From positions 62,001 through 126,000 of the forward strand of contig NZ_CP081299.1 in assembly GCF_019711195.1 (NCBI RefSeq): DNA of 64,000 nucleotides, in the 5' to 3' direction. This document shows, piece by piece, positions 46,501 to 55,625 of the stretch; position 1 is the stretch's first letter, and every line of letters starts with the position of its first letter. The translations under genes were made by a program, and so were the position numbers. Source of the DNA: Dyadobacter sp. NIV53. GTDB lineage: Bacteria; Bacteroidota; Bacteroidia; Cytophagales; Spirosomataceae. Below the pieces are notes generated by a model. The model had not been told where the DNA came from, made no database searches, and saw nothing but the letters and a program-made list of their open reading frames with translations.

Positions 46501-47316
46501 TACGCTTTCAACTATGCAGGTTTAGGAAATACTTCGGTTCGGCCGGTTGACAACCCTAATTACTACCGCGCACACCAGAGTTCATTACATATATATCCGG
46601 CCATTAAAAAACGCTTTGCAGGTAACAGCGGATTTATAACATTAGGGCCATATCTGGAAATAACCGATTTGGAAGAAACGTCAGGGCGATTTATTACAGC
46701 CGGAGAAAACGGTTTGGATGATGATATTTTTAAAACCAAGTATTTTACCGGCGCCCGGTTTTTGTTCAATTTCAATAGTGTTGACAATATTTTTGCTCCG
46801 CATTCCGGTATCCGGTTCAATACGGGCTTAAACTGGACCACTAACCTGAAAACCAACAATAGTTTTGCAGCTTTGCGCGCGCAACTCTCATTTTATACTG
46901 CATTGGATACGAAAGAAAATTTTATCCTTGCGAGTCAGATTGGCACTGGTATCAATTTCGGTGATGGTTATGAATTTTTTCAAATGCCAACTATCGGCGG
47001 AAAGCTTGGATTGCGCGGTTACCGTACCGAAAGATTTTATGGTAAAAGCAGTGCATGGCACGACACGGATCTCCGAATAAGACTCGGCAGCAGCATCAAC
47101 CCTACCCTGCCATTAACATACGGTATTTTTGGAAGTTTTGATTATGGCCGCGTCTGGCTGAAAGATTATCCTTCCGAAAGCTGGCATTTCAACTATGGTG
47201 GAGGTATTTGGCTGGCTCCCGTTGATATTTTGACACTTGCCGTTGGCGCATTTATACCAAAGGAAAAATCTGAAGAAAAGCCAAGAATAGCTCTTCAGAT
47301 AGGATTTTGGTTTTAA
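43529..47316 (+). pseudogene. metallophosphoesterase fused to an Omp85-type barrel, split by a one-base frameshift
   Basis: The first frame (43529-44788) holds a lipoprotein-like start (WSCAG) and a calcineurin-type metallophosphatase: LIGDAGND, MGDNIYEYG, LPGNHDWRG, MHHPPYTYGPHG and ASGHEHTL. It then shifts to TNSSLSRLMSKQ and stops. The other frame continues KDKLVSQPIDVKTGFAEYELHKDSL and runs to 47316; its only start there is a TTG. One A added to the A6 run 44705-44710 gives a single 1262-aa protein. The middle part has a kinase-like GDWDRHDDQ (45403-45429) and PRDRDQAF (45488-45508). The end (from ~46280) is a BamA/TamA-type beta barrel with the RGY loop motif (LGLRGYRTERF). This suggests an outer-membrane phosphatase. 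It closes the ppk1 operon. Confidence 0.88.
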
Positions 47317-47352
47317 CGGCAATCTGATTGTCATTTGCATAGATCATTGATT

Positions 47353-47850
47353 TCATTCCTCCGGATTGATGCAGGCAATAATTACCAACACAATAGAAAG
47401 CGCGGAAGCAATTGTACGGATTGTGTGCAGGTTGTTCCAGGAAGTTTCAAAGTTATTCCTTTGTTCAGCAATCAATTCAGGATTAGATAAGGTAAGGCTA
47501 AAACTTTCCAATGAGTTATTTAATGGTATGTTGCCAAAAATAGTAACAGCCATCACACCCAAAAGATAAGCAATACTTGCAGTCAGTAAAAGCCAGAAGC
47601 GGATTGTAACCGGATGGCTGAAATACATGTATGTACTGACCGGAAGCAAAATGGCCGTTCCGAAAAAACACAGGAAAAACAACTGATTCTGAATAGCTAG
47701 ATTAAAAGATTGCATGGCCCTGATATATTCTACGCTATTCAACCGTGCCAAACCCGGAATGACTGAACAAGTCCAGGCATAAAAAAGCCCGGCGATCAGT
47801 GCGGTAGTGGTAGCGGTCAGAACCAATATTATATTTTGGAGAGTCATCAT
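47353..47850 (-). CDS. DUF1772/anthrone-oxygenase-family membrane protein
   Basis: This 165-aa protein has four predicted helices (residues ~5-28, 53-73, 83-108, 140-160) and the DUF1772 pattern: LTATTTALIAGLFYAWTCSV near the start, EYIRAMQSFNLAIQN, and GNIPLNNSLESF, then WNNLHTIRTIASALS. Family members include fungal anthrone oxygenases, but bacterial copies have no assigned reaction. It is convergent with the Omp85 fusion gene (36 bases apart) and divergent from the aldo-keto reductase. Start is the first of two adjacent ATGs. Confidence 0.85.
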   Translation of the reverse strand: MMTLQNIILVLTATTTALIAGLFYAWTCSVIPGLARLNSVEYIRAMQSFNLAIQNQLFFLCFFGTAILLPVSTYMYFSHPVTIRFWLLLTASIAYLLGVMAVTIFGNIPLNNSLESFSLTLSNPELIAEQRNNFETSWNNLHTIRTIASALSIVLVIIACINPEE

Positions 47851-47958
47851 GGCCAGTCAAAGTTTGGGTTTAGATTTGTCGGTCAGATATCAATGAATTC
47901 TGTTTGAAATAATACTATTATTCCTAAATTTAAAAGAATTAAAAGTAATATCATATAT

Positions 47959-48948
47959 ATGATCTACCAGCCGAATCCCAATCGTTACGAAACAATGACA
48001 TACAACCGCTGTGGCAGGAGCGGCCTGAAACTTCCTGCTATTTCTCTTGGTTTATGGCATAATTTCGGAGGCGTCGATGTCTTTGAAAATTACCGTGATA
48101 TTCTTCATACTGCTTTTGACAGCGGTATCACACATTTCGACCTGGCGAATAATTACGGTCCGCCTCCGGGATCAGCAGAGGAAAATTTCGGTATTCTGCT
48201 CAAAAAGGATTTTGCTCCTTACCGGGATGAACTGATCATTTCCACCAAGGCCGGTTATCATATGTGGGAAGGGCCTTATGGGGAATGGGGTTCAAAAAAA
48301 TACCTCATCGCGAGTCTTGACCAAAGCCTCAAACGAATGGGACTGGAATATGTGGATATATTTTATTCCCACCGCCCCGATCCCGAAACGCCTTTGGAAG
48401 AAACTATGGCAGCTCTGGATCTGATCGTCAGGCAGGGAAAAGCTTTATATGTGGGAATCTCCAATTACCAGGCAGATGATGCCGCAAAAGCAATAAAAAT
48501 CCTGAAAGAGCTTGGAACACCATGCCTCATCCATCAACCTAAATACTCTATGTTTGATCGTTGGGTGGAAGGAGGATTAATGGACATACTGGAAAGGGAA
48601 GGCGTCGGTTGTATTCCATTTTCTCCGTTGGCACAAGGTTTACTCACTGATAAATACCTGAAAGGCATTCCGGTAGATTCCAGGGCAGCCAGGCCGGAAG
48701 GATTTCTAAAGGAAAATCAGGTTACTCCGGAAATTGTGGAAAAGATCAGGAAATTAAATGTCATTGCCTCTGAACGGGAGCAGACTTTGGCCCAAATGGC
48801 GCTGGCCTGGCTGCTGAAAGATCCACGCATCACATCAGTCCTGATTGGTGCCAGCAGGGTAACCCAATTGGAAGATTCATTAAAATGTCTGGACAATCTG
48901 GAATTTTCTGCTATTGAACTTGCAAGTATTGAAGGGATTTTGTGGTAA
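47959..48948 (+). CDS. aldo/keto reductase (YghZ/glyceraldehyde-3-phosphate-reductase type)
   Basis: This 329-aa protein is an AKR14-like reductase: MTYNRCGRSGLKLPAISLGLW, active-site Tyr in DLANNYGPPPGSAEENFG, Lys in STKAGYHMW, His in FYSHRPDPETP, and the C-terminal NADPH site SVLIGASRV. It would reduce small aldehydes such as methylglyoxal or L-glyceraldehyde-3-phosphate with NADPH in the cytosol. The catalytic Asp-Tyr-Lys-His set is present. An ATG further in at MTYNRCG is possible but the upstream start is in family range. It is a stand-alone gene. Confidence 0.94.
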   Translation: MIYQPNPNRYETMTYNRCGRSGLKLPAISLGLWHNFGGVDVFENYRDILHTAFDSGITHFDLANNYGPPPGSAEENFGILLKKDFAPYRDELIISTKAGYHMWEGPYGEWGSKKYLIASLDQSLKRMGLEYVDIFYSHRPDPETPLEETMAALDLIVRQGKALYVGISNYQADDAAKAIKILKELGTPCLIHQPKYSMFDRWVEGGLMDILEREGVGCIPFSPLAQGLLTDKYLKGIPVDSRAARPEGFLKENQVTPEIVEKIRKLNVIASEREQTLAQMALAWLLKDPRITSVLIGASRVTQLEDSLKCLDNLEFSAIELASIEGILW

Positions 48949-49017
48949 ACAATTACCATTGGAATGGCGCATATAACGGATCATCCACATTAGAAATTTA
49001 AAATTCCAACCTAAAAT

Positions 49018-49245
49018 ATGTCACAAACCACAGGGAAATATCTGATAGTAATTGGCCTTGTCGTATTGACTCTTGGCATTATTATTTATTTCCTGAGTGA
49101 CAAACTTCACTGGCTCGGAAGATTGCCCGGAGATATCCGGATTGAGAAAGAAAACTTTAACTTTTACTTCCCCATAACCACCATGATAATCCTCAGCGCT
49201 CTGCTGAATCTGATTGTTATTCTGGTGAGAAAGCTCTTTGGGTAA
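49018..49245 (+). CDS. DUF2905 small membrane protein
   Basis: This 75-aa protein has two helices (residues ~8-28 and ~50-70) around the short motif LHWLGRLPGDIRIEKENFNFYFPI, which is the DUF2905 signature. The family is widespread and of unknown function. It lies 69 bases after the aldo-keto reductase on the same strand and may share its transcript. Confidence 0.9.
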   Translation: MSQTTGKYLIVIGLVVLTLGIIIYFLSDKLHWLGRLPGDIRIEKENFNFYFPITTMIILSALLNLIVILVRKLFG

Positions 49246-49561
49246 CCGGCAAAAAGAAACAACCGGAACAAATAAATATATTATATACTGATAGCGAGCT
49301 TCTTAGATAAGTATAAAAAAATTTCCGTTAAATAATTATAGCAATTTTTCAATCCATCTTTTAGGGTAAACCATTTAATTTTGAATATGTACAATTCATT
49401 TAACACTGTTGATTCAATGTCCGACATATTTAATTTTAAACCGGTAATAATTGTTTGCAAATTTAAAAACTGCGTTAATTGCCCATGGTATGTCTTCGGT
49501 GTCATTGATCAATCAGGATTTTATCCTCACAGATTGGAAAATGGCTAAACGAAAAATAACC
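49246..49561. other. gene-free AT-rich region before the unrecognised secreted protein
   Basis: About 315 bases with no RNA gene or strong hairpin. The downstream reading frame stays open to a TTG at 49451, but that stretch lacks a signal peptide and is probably not translated. Confidence 0.5.
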
Positions 49562-51793
49562 ATGAAAAGACTACTGTTAATTTTTGCCTTCCTGTCCATT
49601 TTTGTAAAAGTACAGGCACAAAAGATTGAAATTGATCTGTCTGCGTACGCTACCAAGGCTTATGTTGATAGTGTGATTAAAGCTGGACGCAATGATGTAA
49701 TTGTCAAGGTTGCATGCAAACGCGGACCAACAATTGGTACAATAGATAGTATCAGTACGACTTCCTTAAAATTCCAGTTTGATGCTGATGGCGTTGATAC
49801 GATGTCAATTGCCATATTATCTGGTACCGACAAGACGATTTTTTCCCAAGTCATTGCGCCAAAATCCAATACAATAAAAGTTTCCTACCCTTCCATAATT
49901 CCGGCTGGAAACTACAAGCTGGTGATAACTGGTGTATCCTGTAAAGGAACTTCAAATAAGGCTTTTATTATCCCAAATAAAGATGATGGAGGCGTTACAC
50001 CAGATCCGGTAGAAAAAGGAACATACGTCCCTGTAACACTCGCCAAAGGGATGGACGAGCACCTGAACCTGAAAATAACGAAATCTGATTCAGGTAATTT
50101 ACTCTCCGACGTTTCCAATACAAAAAAAGGTGATGCTTACGAATACAGATACATGATCGGGGCAGAAGTTTTTACAAGTGAAACGCCTTTCGTCAATTAT
50201 CAGTTTGGTGGACATAATCCACTACGCGTTCTGAAATTTAAAATGCGGCGTGGAGTTGATACAAATCACTGGGATGGTGAAACTGATAATCCGGGTGATT
50301 ATTACAGCTCAAATGCAGGTGAATCTTTCAGCTACAATACTACTGCAGGATTTCAAACTTTGTTTTATCGCGGGCCTCAGGCGGAAACGGGCTTTCTAAA
50401 CCATATCCCTCAAAGCTATCAGCCAGAAAAGCAAAATGTGCAATGGGCAGATATTGTACCGGACATGCAACTGCCGAAAGGCCATGTCTGGATATCGGCC
50501 GCGGCTCCCTGGGGAATCGAAACCGTAATGAAAAAGGGTGTTACGCACATTTCTAATTACCAGCTGCCCTGGGAAACTAATACTCAGGAAGTGATAAGGC
50601 TTCGTGATTCAGGACTGTCGTATAACGATGTTCCCCGCACAGAAGTGATCATGAATTTGCCTTACAGCGCTCCGGATAATTGGGTTAACGGATATAACCT
50701 GGCTTACTGGCCGCACGGAGCGCTAACAAATGAGGAAGCCATTCAAAAGGGTAACGAAGCCAGCATCGATCATGCTGTCTGGATAGGTGAAACCATGGAG
50801 CAGGGCTCAGCCGCTCCTCCTGATTCGCCGATGTGGAACCCATTTTATACTGTTGTAAAAGCACGTTACAAGGAAAGATTTGGCAGCAGGAACATCCCCT
50901 ACTACATCTGCCACAATTATTTCATGTTCTGGCCGGGCAATACCAAACTCGGAAACGGGAATACAGCTGAACATAGTAAGTTACTCTTAACGCTCGATCC
51001 GTCGCAATTCCCTTATACAAACTTTTCTCCCGGCGGCTCACTTAGCAGTACCAACCTGATTGTTGAAGCAGTTTATCTTAATGCTCCGGATATACAGCAG
51101 GGGCAAATTTATGAGACAATATACAGGCTGCAGACTATTCATAATCTTGGATACGAAGGCGGGGTGTTTTTAATGGGCGTTCATGAATGGCGGCCAAACA
51201 ACTGGTACCAGTACAACTATCCCGAAGGCACGTTTTATGCAGCTAACAAAATACCGCTTGACCCGAATGTGTTGATTGCAAACGGGTTTATTGCCCATAC
51301 ATTTGGTAAGGTTTACATTGAATGGGGAGGTTCGGGAAAAACAAAAGAAAAGAAATTTGATGTTGAATGGAATAAAGGCCTTTGGTTTCCGAAAGGTTCG
51401 GCAGAAGCGAAAGAAGGATTTCCCTATTATAAAAAAGCAGGAGAAGAAACTTATTCGGGGTATACCGGTTCAACCGATTTGTCTGCGTTCTCACAACATC
51501 TATGGAATTCAACTTTTGGACAAACAGAGGGCGGTGAGCGTTTATATCTGACTTTCAGGATTGACAATGGCGATTGGATCACACCCGAACAATTTCAGGT
51601 TAGTGAGGTAGTTAATGCCTATCATCAGAAAAGAGGTTTCGTTTTATCACAATCAAAAAATGGAAAAACCGCCTGGTTTTACCTGAATTCTTTTGCAGAT
51701 AACAAATTACACGTACTTGAAGTGAAAATGCCGGACGGAAAACGGATCAAGGAATATGTGGCCGGCAACGGGATACACGCGAAGATTATTTGA
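49562..51793 (+). CDS. large secreted protein of unknown family
   Basis: I do not recognise this ~743-aa protein. ATG at 49562 gives a clean signal peptide (MKRLLLIFAFLSIFVKVQAQ). Residues ~45-140 look like an Ig-like beta domain (SLKFQFDADGVDTMSIAILSG, NYKLVITGVSC). Residues ~160-570 contain a polysaccharide-lyase-like or hydrolase-like body with aromatic-rich segments: YRYMIGAEVFTSETPFVNYQF, HVWISAAAPWGIETVMKKG, PYYICHNYFMFWPGN and FLMGVHEWRPNNWYQYNY. The C-terminal ~100 residues form a beta-rich domain. The frame upstream to the TTG at 49451 is open but unlikely. No neighbour hints at a substrate. It could be a lineage-specific carbohydrate-active or surface protein. Confidence 0.72.
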   Translation: MKRLLLIFAFLSIFVKVQAQKIEIDLSAYATKAYVDSVIKAGRNDVIVKVACKRGPTIGTIDSISTTSLKFQFDADGVDTMSIAILSGTDKTIFSQVIAPKSNTIKVSYPSIIPAGNYKLVITGVSCKGTSNKAFIIPNKDDGGVTPDPVEKGTYVPVTLAKGMDEHLNLKITKSDSGNLLSDVSNTKKGDAYEYRYMIGAEVFTSETPFVNYQFGGHNPLRVLKFKMRRGVDTNHWDGETDNPGDYYSSNAGESFSYNTTAGFQTLFYRGPQAETGFLNHIPQSYQPEKQNVQWADIVPDMQLPKGHVWISAAAPWGIETVMKKGVTHISNYQLPWETNTQEVIRLRDSGLSYNDVPRTEVIMNLPYSAPDNWVNGYNLAYWPHGALTNEEAIQKGNEASIDHAVWIGETMEQGSAAPPDSPMWNPFYTVVKARYKERFGSRNIPYYICHNYFMFWPGNTKLGNGNTAEHSKLLLTLDPSQFPYTNFSPGGSLSSTNLIVEAVYLNAPDIQQGQIYETIYRLQTIHNLGYEGGVFLMGVHEWRPNNWYQYNYPEGTFYAANKIPLDPNVLIANGFIAHTFGKVYIEWGGSGKTKEKKFDVEWNKGLWFPKGSAEAKEGFPYYKKAGEETYSGYTGSTDLSAFSQHLWNSTFGQTEGGERLYLTFRIDNGDWITPEQFQVSEVVNAYHQKRGFVLSQSKNGKTAWFYLNSFADNKLHVLEVKMPDGKRIKEYVAGNGIHAKII

Positions 51794-52057
51794 AATTCAC
51801 TGAATTTTGCGACATATTTTTATTCAATGACAAAGATTTTCATGTTTACAAAAATTAATAATTATACAAAACATGTAATCACAGAAATTATTGATAATAA
51901 GCTTTTGTTGCGTTTAACAAATTACTTTTTTTATAAAAACTCAGTCAAGTCTGAAATCAGAATTAAAAAAGATACATATTGCACAGAAATAGGATGCATT
52001 GATAATTATTGTTTTTGTTTAAAAGAAAAATATTTTAATTTCAATTTGTTCAAAACT

Positions 52058-52130
52058 GACTCCGTAGCTCAGCTGGTAGAGCAACAGACTCTTAATCTGT
52101 GGGTCCTGAGTTCGAACCTCAGCGGGGTCA
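52058..52130 (+). tRNA. tRNA-Lys (anticodon CTT)
   Basis: A complete 73-nt cloverleaf: acceptor GACTCCG pairs with CGGGGTC, the D arm is AGCTCAGCTGGTAGAGC, the anticodon stem CAGACT-CTT-AATCTG carries CTT (Lys), and the T arm has GTTCGAACC. The CCA end is encoded at 52131-52133. No integrase lies nearby, so there is no sign of an integration site. Confidence 0.97.
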
Positions 52131-52145
52131 CCAATAAAAAAATAT

Positions 52146-52178
52146 AAAATCCTGTAAATTAGACACTTACAGGATTTT
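52146..52178 (+). terminator. Rho-independent terminator after tRNA-Lys
   Basis: A 12-bp perfect stem (52146-52157 with 52167-52178) has a 9-base loop; its 3' arm ends in Ts and more Ts follow. Confidence 0.85.
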
Positions 52179-52415
52179 TTTGTATATTACTGAAACAAGA
52201 TTTATGCTTATCTCAGTCCTACCATTTAAAATCTTATTCTATTTTTAACAAATCTTAGCGCAATCATATTTAATTCCCCCATCAAAACCTGATCATAAGT
52301 TCAACTGAAACTTCAATTTTAATAAAACTTCCTGTCTCAAAAATTTATTTCTACATTCCTGTAACCTTTTCAATTATTCGGAGTTTCCACATACAGACAA
52401 CAAAACCTAACCTGT

Positions 52416-52973
52416 TTGAACTCACTGACCGACAATTCGCTGATGTTGAAAGTTAAGTCCGGTGACCTGGACAAGATGGGATTGCTGTTTGAGCGCTACC
52501 ATCGTCCGTTATATACTTTTCTGTACCATATGACAAGTCGTGACGATGCATGCCAGGATATGGTTCAAAATGTATTTTACAGGATGCTTAAATACCGGCA
52601 TACGTTTACCGGTGAAGGTGAATTTAAAACCTGGATGTATCATTTGGCAAGAAACGTCCTGAATGATTATGCCAGGCAAAATAAGTCGGCTAACCATGCC
52701 GATGTGCATGAACTGGCCGACAGACTGGAAGGTGGTGTAAAAGCAGATGCAGCATTCGAAAATTACCAGGATACCGAATCACTACATAATGCTATGGCTG
52801 GATTAAGTCCGGAACACAAAGAGGTATTGGCTTTAAGCCGTTTCCAGGAACTGAAGTACAGCGAAATAGCCAAAATTATAAATATCAGCGAGGGAGCTGT
52901 CAAAGTCAGGGTACACAGGGCAATGGAAGAATTGAAAAAAATATTTTTGAAAAATAACAGGAAAATGGCATGA
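52416..52973 (+). CDS. RNA polymerase ECF-type sigma factor
   Basis: This 185-aa protein has sigma region 2 (residues ~20-90: LFERYHRPLYTFLYHMTS, DMVQNVFYRMLKYRHTF) and region 4 (~125-180: LSPEHKEVLALSRFQELKY, EIAKIINISEGAVKVRVHRAMEELKKIF). It directs transcription of a stress or envelope regulon. The start used is a TTG (MNSLTDNSLM); an ATG at 52443 (MLKVKSGD) is the alternative and would trim nine residues. The anti-sigma gene overlaps it by four bases (ATGA), and two DUF4097 genes follow, the standard Bacteroidota arrangement. Confidence 0.92.
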   Translation: MNSLTDNSLMLKVKSGDLDKMGLLFERYHRPLYTFLYHMTSRDDACQDMVQNVFYRMLKYRHTFTGEGEFKTWMYHLARNVLNDYARQNKSANHADVHELADRLEGGVKADAAFENYQDTESLHNAMAGLSPEHKEVLALSRFQELKYSEIAKIINISEGAVKVRVHRAMEELKKIFLKNNRKMA

Positions 52974-53791
52974 ACTGTGAACATACCAGGGAACAATTGG
53001 CAGACTGGCTGAATGGCAGTTTAACCAATGCACAACGAGCCGGGATTGAAAAACATCTGGTTCACTGCCTGCGTTGTCAGGAAGAATTTGCAGAAAACAA
53101 ACAACTTTGGTCGGCTATGAGACAGATCAATATAGCTGTCCCAAGTGAAAATATGAAAGTCCAGTTTAACGCAATGCTCGATGATTTTAGGCTAACCCAA
53201 AAGTATGAGAGGAAAAATATCCTTACACAGTGGTTAGAAAAAATGAAGGGATTTTTAACACCGCAGCTTGCATTACAATTTACCTTTTGTTTTCTGCTAG
53301 TCGGATTGGGCGGAATGATTGGTTATTATATGAAACGCCCGGAAACAACGGCAACGGCTTACGAACAACAGATTGATACGCTCGCTGGTCAGGTCCAGCA
53401 AATGAAAATGAAAGTCATGCTTGCACTGCTTAACGACCCATCGGCTACTGAGAGAATAAGAGCGGTAGGTTACAGCACAGATATCACCAATGCAGATGAT
53501 CGTGTCTTAGAGGCGCTGTTTGCTACGTTAAACAGCGACCCAAATGTGAACGTGCGGCTTGTTACACTGGAAGCACTCACACAATTTGCTGATGATGCTT
53601 TGGTCAGAGAGAAACTGATAAAGTCATTAAGACAGCAGGATTCTCCAATGGTACAGGTTGCACTGGCAGATGTTATGTTAAAATTACAGGAAAAACGCGC
53701 TGTCAAAGCCTTTCGCGAATTACTTGAAAAGGAGGATCTGAACGATCTGGTAAAAATCAAAATAGAACAAACAATTAAGGATTTATCTTAA
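52970..53791 (+). CDS. anti-sigma factor with zinc-finger and HEAT-like domain
   Basis: This 273-aa protein begins with an anti-sigma zinc-binding domain (MNCEHTREQLADWLNG, then HLVHCLRCQEEF: His and three Cys set). One membrane helix follows (~100-120, ALQFTFCFLLVGLGGMIGYYM), then a periplasmic part with a coiled coil and HEAT-like repeats (~155-265: NVRLVTLEALTQFADDALV, PMVQVALADVMLKLQEKRAV). It should hold the sigma factor until an envelope signal arrives. Overlap of four bases with the sigma gene supports coupled synthesis. The HEAT-type sensor region is common in this phylum. Confidence 0.88.
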   Translation: MNCEHTREQLADWLNGSLTNAQRAGIEKHLVHCLRCQEEFAENKQLWSAMRQINIAVPSENMKVQFNAMLDDFRLTQKYERKNILTQWLEKMKGFLTPQLALQFTFCFLLVGLGGMIGYYMKRPETTATAYEQQIDTLAGQVQQMKMKVMLALLNDPSATERIRAVGYSTDITNADDRVLEALFATLNSDPNVNVRLVTLEALTQFADDALVREKLIKSLRQQDSPMVQVALADVMLKLQEKRAVKAFRELLEKEDLNDLVKIKIEQTIKDLS

Positions 53792-53817
53792 AAACAATCA
53801 ATCAAAATTTATTAGCT

Positions 53818-54681
53818 ATGAAACATTTTGCAATCCCCTTGTTAGTGGGAATGGTGGTTTGTTGTACCCAGGCACCAGCCCAAAAACCAGAATTTAAAGA
53901 ACATTCGGTCAAAGAATTTACCTTGTCCACCAAGGCAGAAAATAATACGATCGCAGTTTATAATATCAATGGAAATATTAAAGTGGAAGGCTATGATGGC
54001 GATAAAGTAATACTAGAAATTGATAAAAAAATTACTGCGAAAAATAATGAAATCCTGCAAAAAGGAAAAGATGAATTTAAAGTAAACTTTGAACAGAAGG
54101 CAGACAGTATAATTGCCTATATATCTGATCCATTTGATTCGAGGCCAAACCGTAACTGGAAAAATAATAAAGATCATCAAATTGAATATGAATTTAATTT
54201 AGACTTCATTATAAAAGTCCCGCATGCAATGAACCTGCATGTATCAACAGTAAATGGCGGAGATATTATTGTAAATAGCGTGACAGGTTTCCTTGGTGTA
54301 TATAATGTGAATGGTGCAATTAAATTGACCAATGCAAAAGGTGCCGCAGAAGTAAGAACTGTAAATGGAAATGTGGAAGCGGATTATGTATCCGTTCCGC
54401 CTGGAGAATCAGATTTTAAAACTTTGAACGGGGATATAAAAATCAGTTATCCGGAATCGTTTCATGCCGATTGTCAATTCAAAACTTTTCAGGGAGAATT
54501 CTATACTGATTTTCCAAACACAGAAACTTTGCCGGTTAAGGTTGTGAAAAATGAAGAAAGCAAAAACAATAAAACGGTTTATAAATTAAACACGGAAACA
54601 TTAATACGATTTGGAAACGGTGGGAAAAATTACCGGTTCGAAACATTTAACGGAAGCATTTATATTAAAAAACAATCATAA
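53818..54681 (+). CDS. DUF4097 beta-helix-like exported protein (first copy)
   Basis: This 287-aa protein has a signal peptide ending around CTQAPAQ, then repeated short beta motifs of the DUF4097 type (NTIAVYNINGNIKVEGYDGDK, VSTVNGGDIIVNSVTG, VYNVNGAIKLTNAKG, EVRTVNGNVEADY). These polypeptides form a solenoid of unknown function and in Bacteroidota often sit behind sigma/anti-sigma genes, as here. A close paralogue follows five bases downstream. No catalytic residues stand out. Likely part of the sigma factor's regulon. Confidence 0.85.
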   Translation: MKHFAIPLLVGMVVCCTQAPAQKPEFKEHSVKEFTLSTKAENNTIAVYNINGNIKVEGYDGDKVILEIDKKITAKNNEILQKGKDEFKVNFEQKADSIIAYISDPFDSRPNRNWKNNKDHQIEYEFNLDFIIKVPHAMNLHVSTVNGGDIIVNSVTGFLGVYNVNGAIKLTNAKGAAEVRTVNGNVEADYVSVPPGESDFKTLNGDIKISYPESFHADCQFKTFQGEFYTDFPNTETLPVKVVKNEESKNNKTVYKLNTETLIRFGNGGKNYRFETFNGSIYIKKQS

Positions 54682-54686
54682 TCAAC

Positions 54687-55526
54687 ATGAAAACCAAATC
54701 AGTAAAAATCACTGTATTTTCTTTGTTATTCTTCGCCAGTACTGTTTCACTAATGGCACAGAATAGTATCAAAGAACAATTAACAATTCCATTGTCTGAT
54801 CCTAATAAAAGCGGCCTGTTAAATGTGGGTTTAATTAATGGTTCAATCCATGTAATTGGTTATTCAGGAAAACAAATAATTGTTGATGTAACAATGGAAG
54901 GAAGTTCCGGTAAAAAAGAAGAGACGGATAAAGATGCAGCAGCAAATGGAATGAGAAAATTATCATCAAATGGTGGCTTAGAATTAACAGCAGAAGAAGA
55001 TAAAAATACCGTTACATTAAAAACCGGTCTTCCAAGAAGGCCATTAACTTTAACCATAAAAGTACCGCTTCAATTTTCATTAAAATTAAGCACAATAAAT
55101 GAAGGCGATATTCTTGTTGAAAACGTAAGCGGTGAACTAGAAATATCAAACGTAAACGGTGCCATTCAGCTTAAAGACGTTTCCGGATCGGCCGTAGCCA
55201 ATACAATTAATGGAGATTTGAAAAGTAATTTTAAGACAATCAATTCCAGCTCACCAATGGCATTTTCAACGCTTAACGGAAGTGTGGATATTACTTTTCC
55301 TGCCACTGCAAAGTTTGATGTAAAACTTAAATCAGATCGTGGCGATGTTTTCAGTGATTTTGATATTGCTGTTGAAAAAGATAAACCCAAAGCCAATACT
55401 TCCGGAACCAATGGCATGTACAAAATTAGCATTGAAGATTGGGTAAAAGGCAAAGTGAACGGTGGTGGCAGCGAAGTAATGATGAAAAATATGAATGGCA
55501 ATATTTATGTAAGAAAAGCCAAATAA
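54687..55526 (+). CDS. DUF4097 beta-helix-like exported protein (second copy)
   Basis: This 279-aa paralogue of the previous gene has a signal peptide (to SLMAQ) and the same repeats (VGLINGSIHVIGYSGKQ, STINEGDILVENVSGEL, ISNVNGAIQLKDVSG, ANTINGDLKSNF). The tandem pair ends at a strong terminator, closing the sigma factor operon. Both copies keep a C-terminal NGxIYVxK motif (NGSIYIKKQS in the first, NGNIYVRKAK here). The function is unknown; an envelope-stress or surface role is inferred from the operon only. Confidence 0.85.
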   Translation: MKTKSVKITVFSLLFFASTVSLMAQNSIKEQLTIPLSDPNKSGLLNVGLINGSIHVIGYSGKQIIVDVTMEGSSGKKEETDKDAAANGMRKLSSNGGLELTAEEDKNTVTLKTGLPRRPLTLTIKVPLQFSLKLSTINEGDILVENVSGELEISNVNGAIQLKDVSGSAVANTINGDLKSNFKTINSSSPMAFSTLNGSVDITFPATAKFDVKLKSDRGDVFSDFDIAVEKDKPKANTSGTNGMYKISIEDWVKGKVNGGGSEVMMKNMNGNIYVRKAK

Positions 55527-55558
55527 CGTAATTCTTGCTTTATTAATTAACACTTAAA

Positions 55559-55597
55559 CGAACAGCCCCGGAATTAATTCCGGGGCTGTTCGTTTTT
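55559..55597. terminator. strong bidirectional Rho-independent terminator
   Basis: A 15-bp perfect stem (cgaacagccccggaa, 55559-55573, with its complement ending at 55592) is followed by TTTTT on the + strand and preceded by AAA. It separates the convergent DUF4097 and MarR genes. Confidence 0.92.
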
Positions 55598-55625
55598 AAT
55601 ATCTTGTCCAAAACAATTTGCAGAA

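Noticed and set aside
44770..47316. Omp85 half as an independent gene
   Set aside because: Its only start is a TTG inside sequence that continues the upstream phosphatase once one A is added.
51827..52147. 106-codon open frame ending past tRNA-Lys
   Set aside because: AT-rich, low-complexity product that reads through the tRNA gene; no domain or start signal.
52058..52178. tRNA-Lys as an integration site
   Set aside because: No integrase, direct repeat of the tRNA end or foreign gene block nearby.
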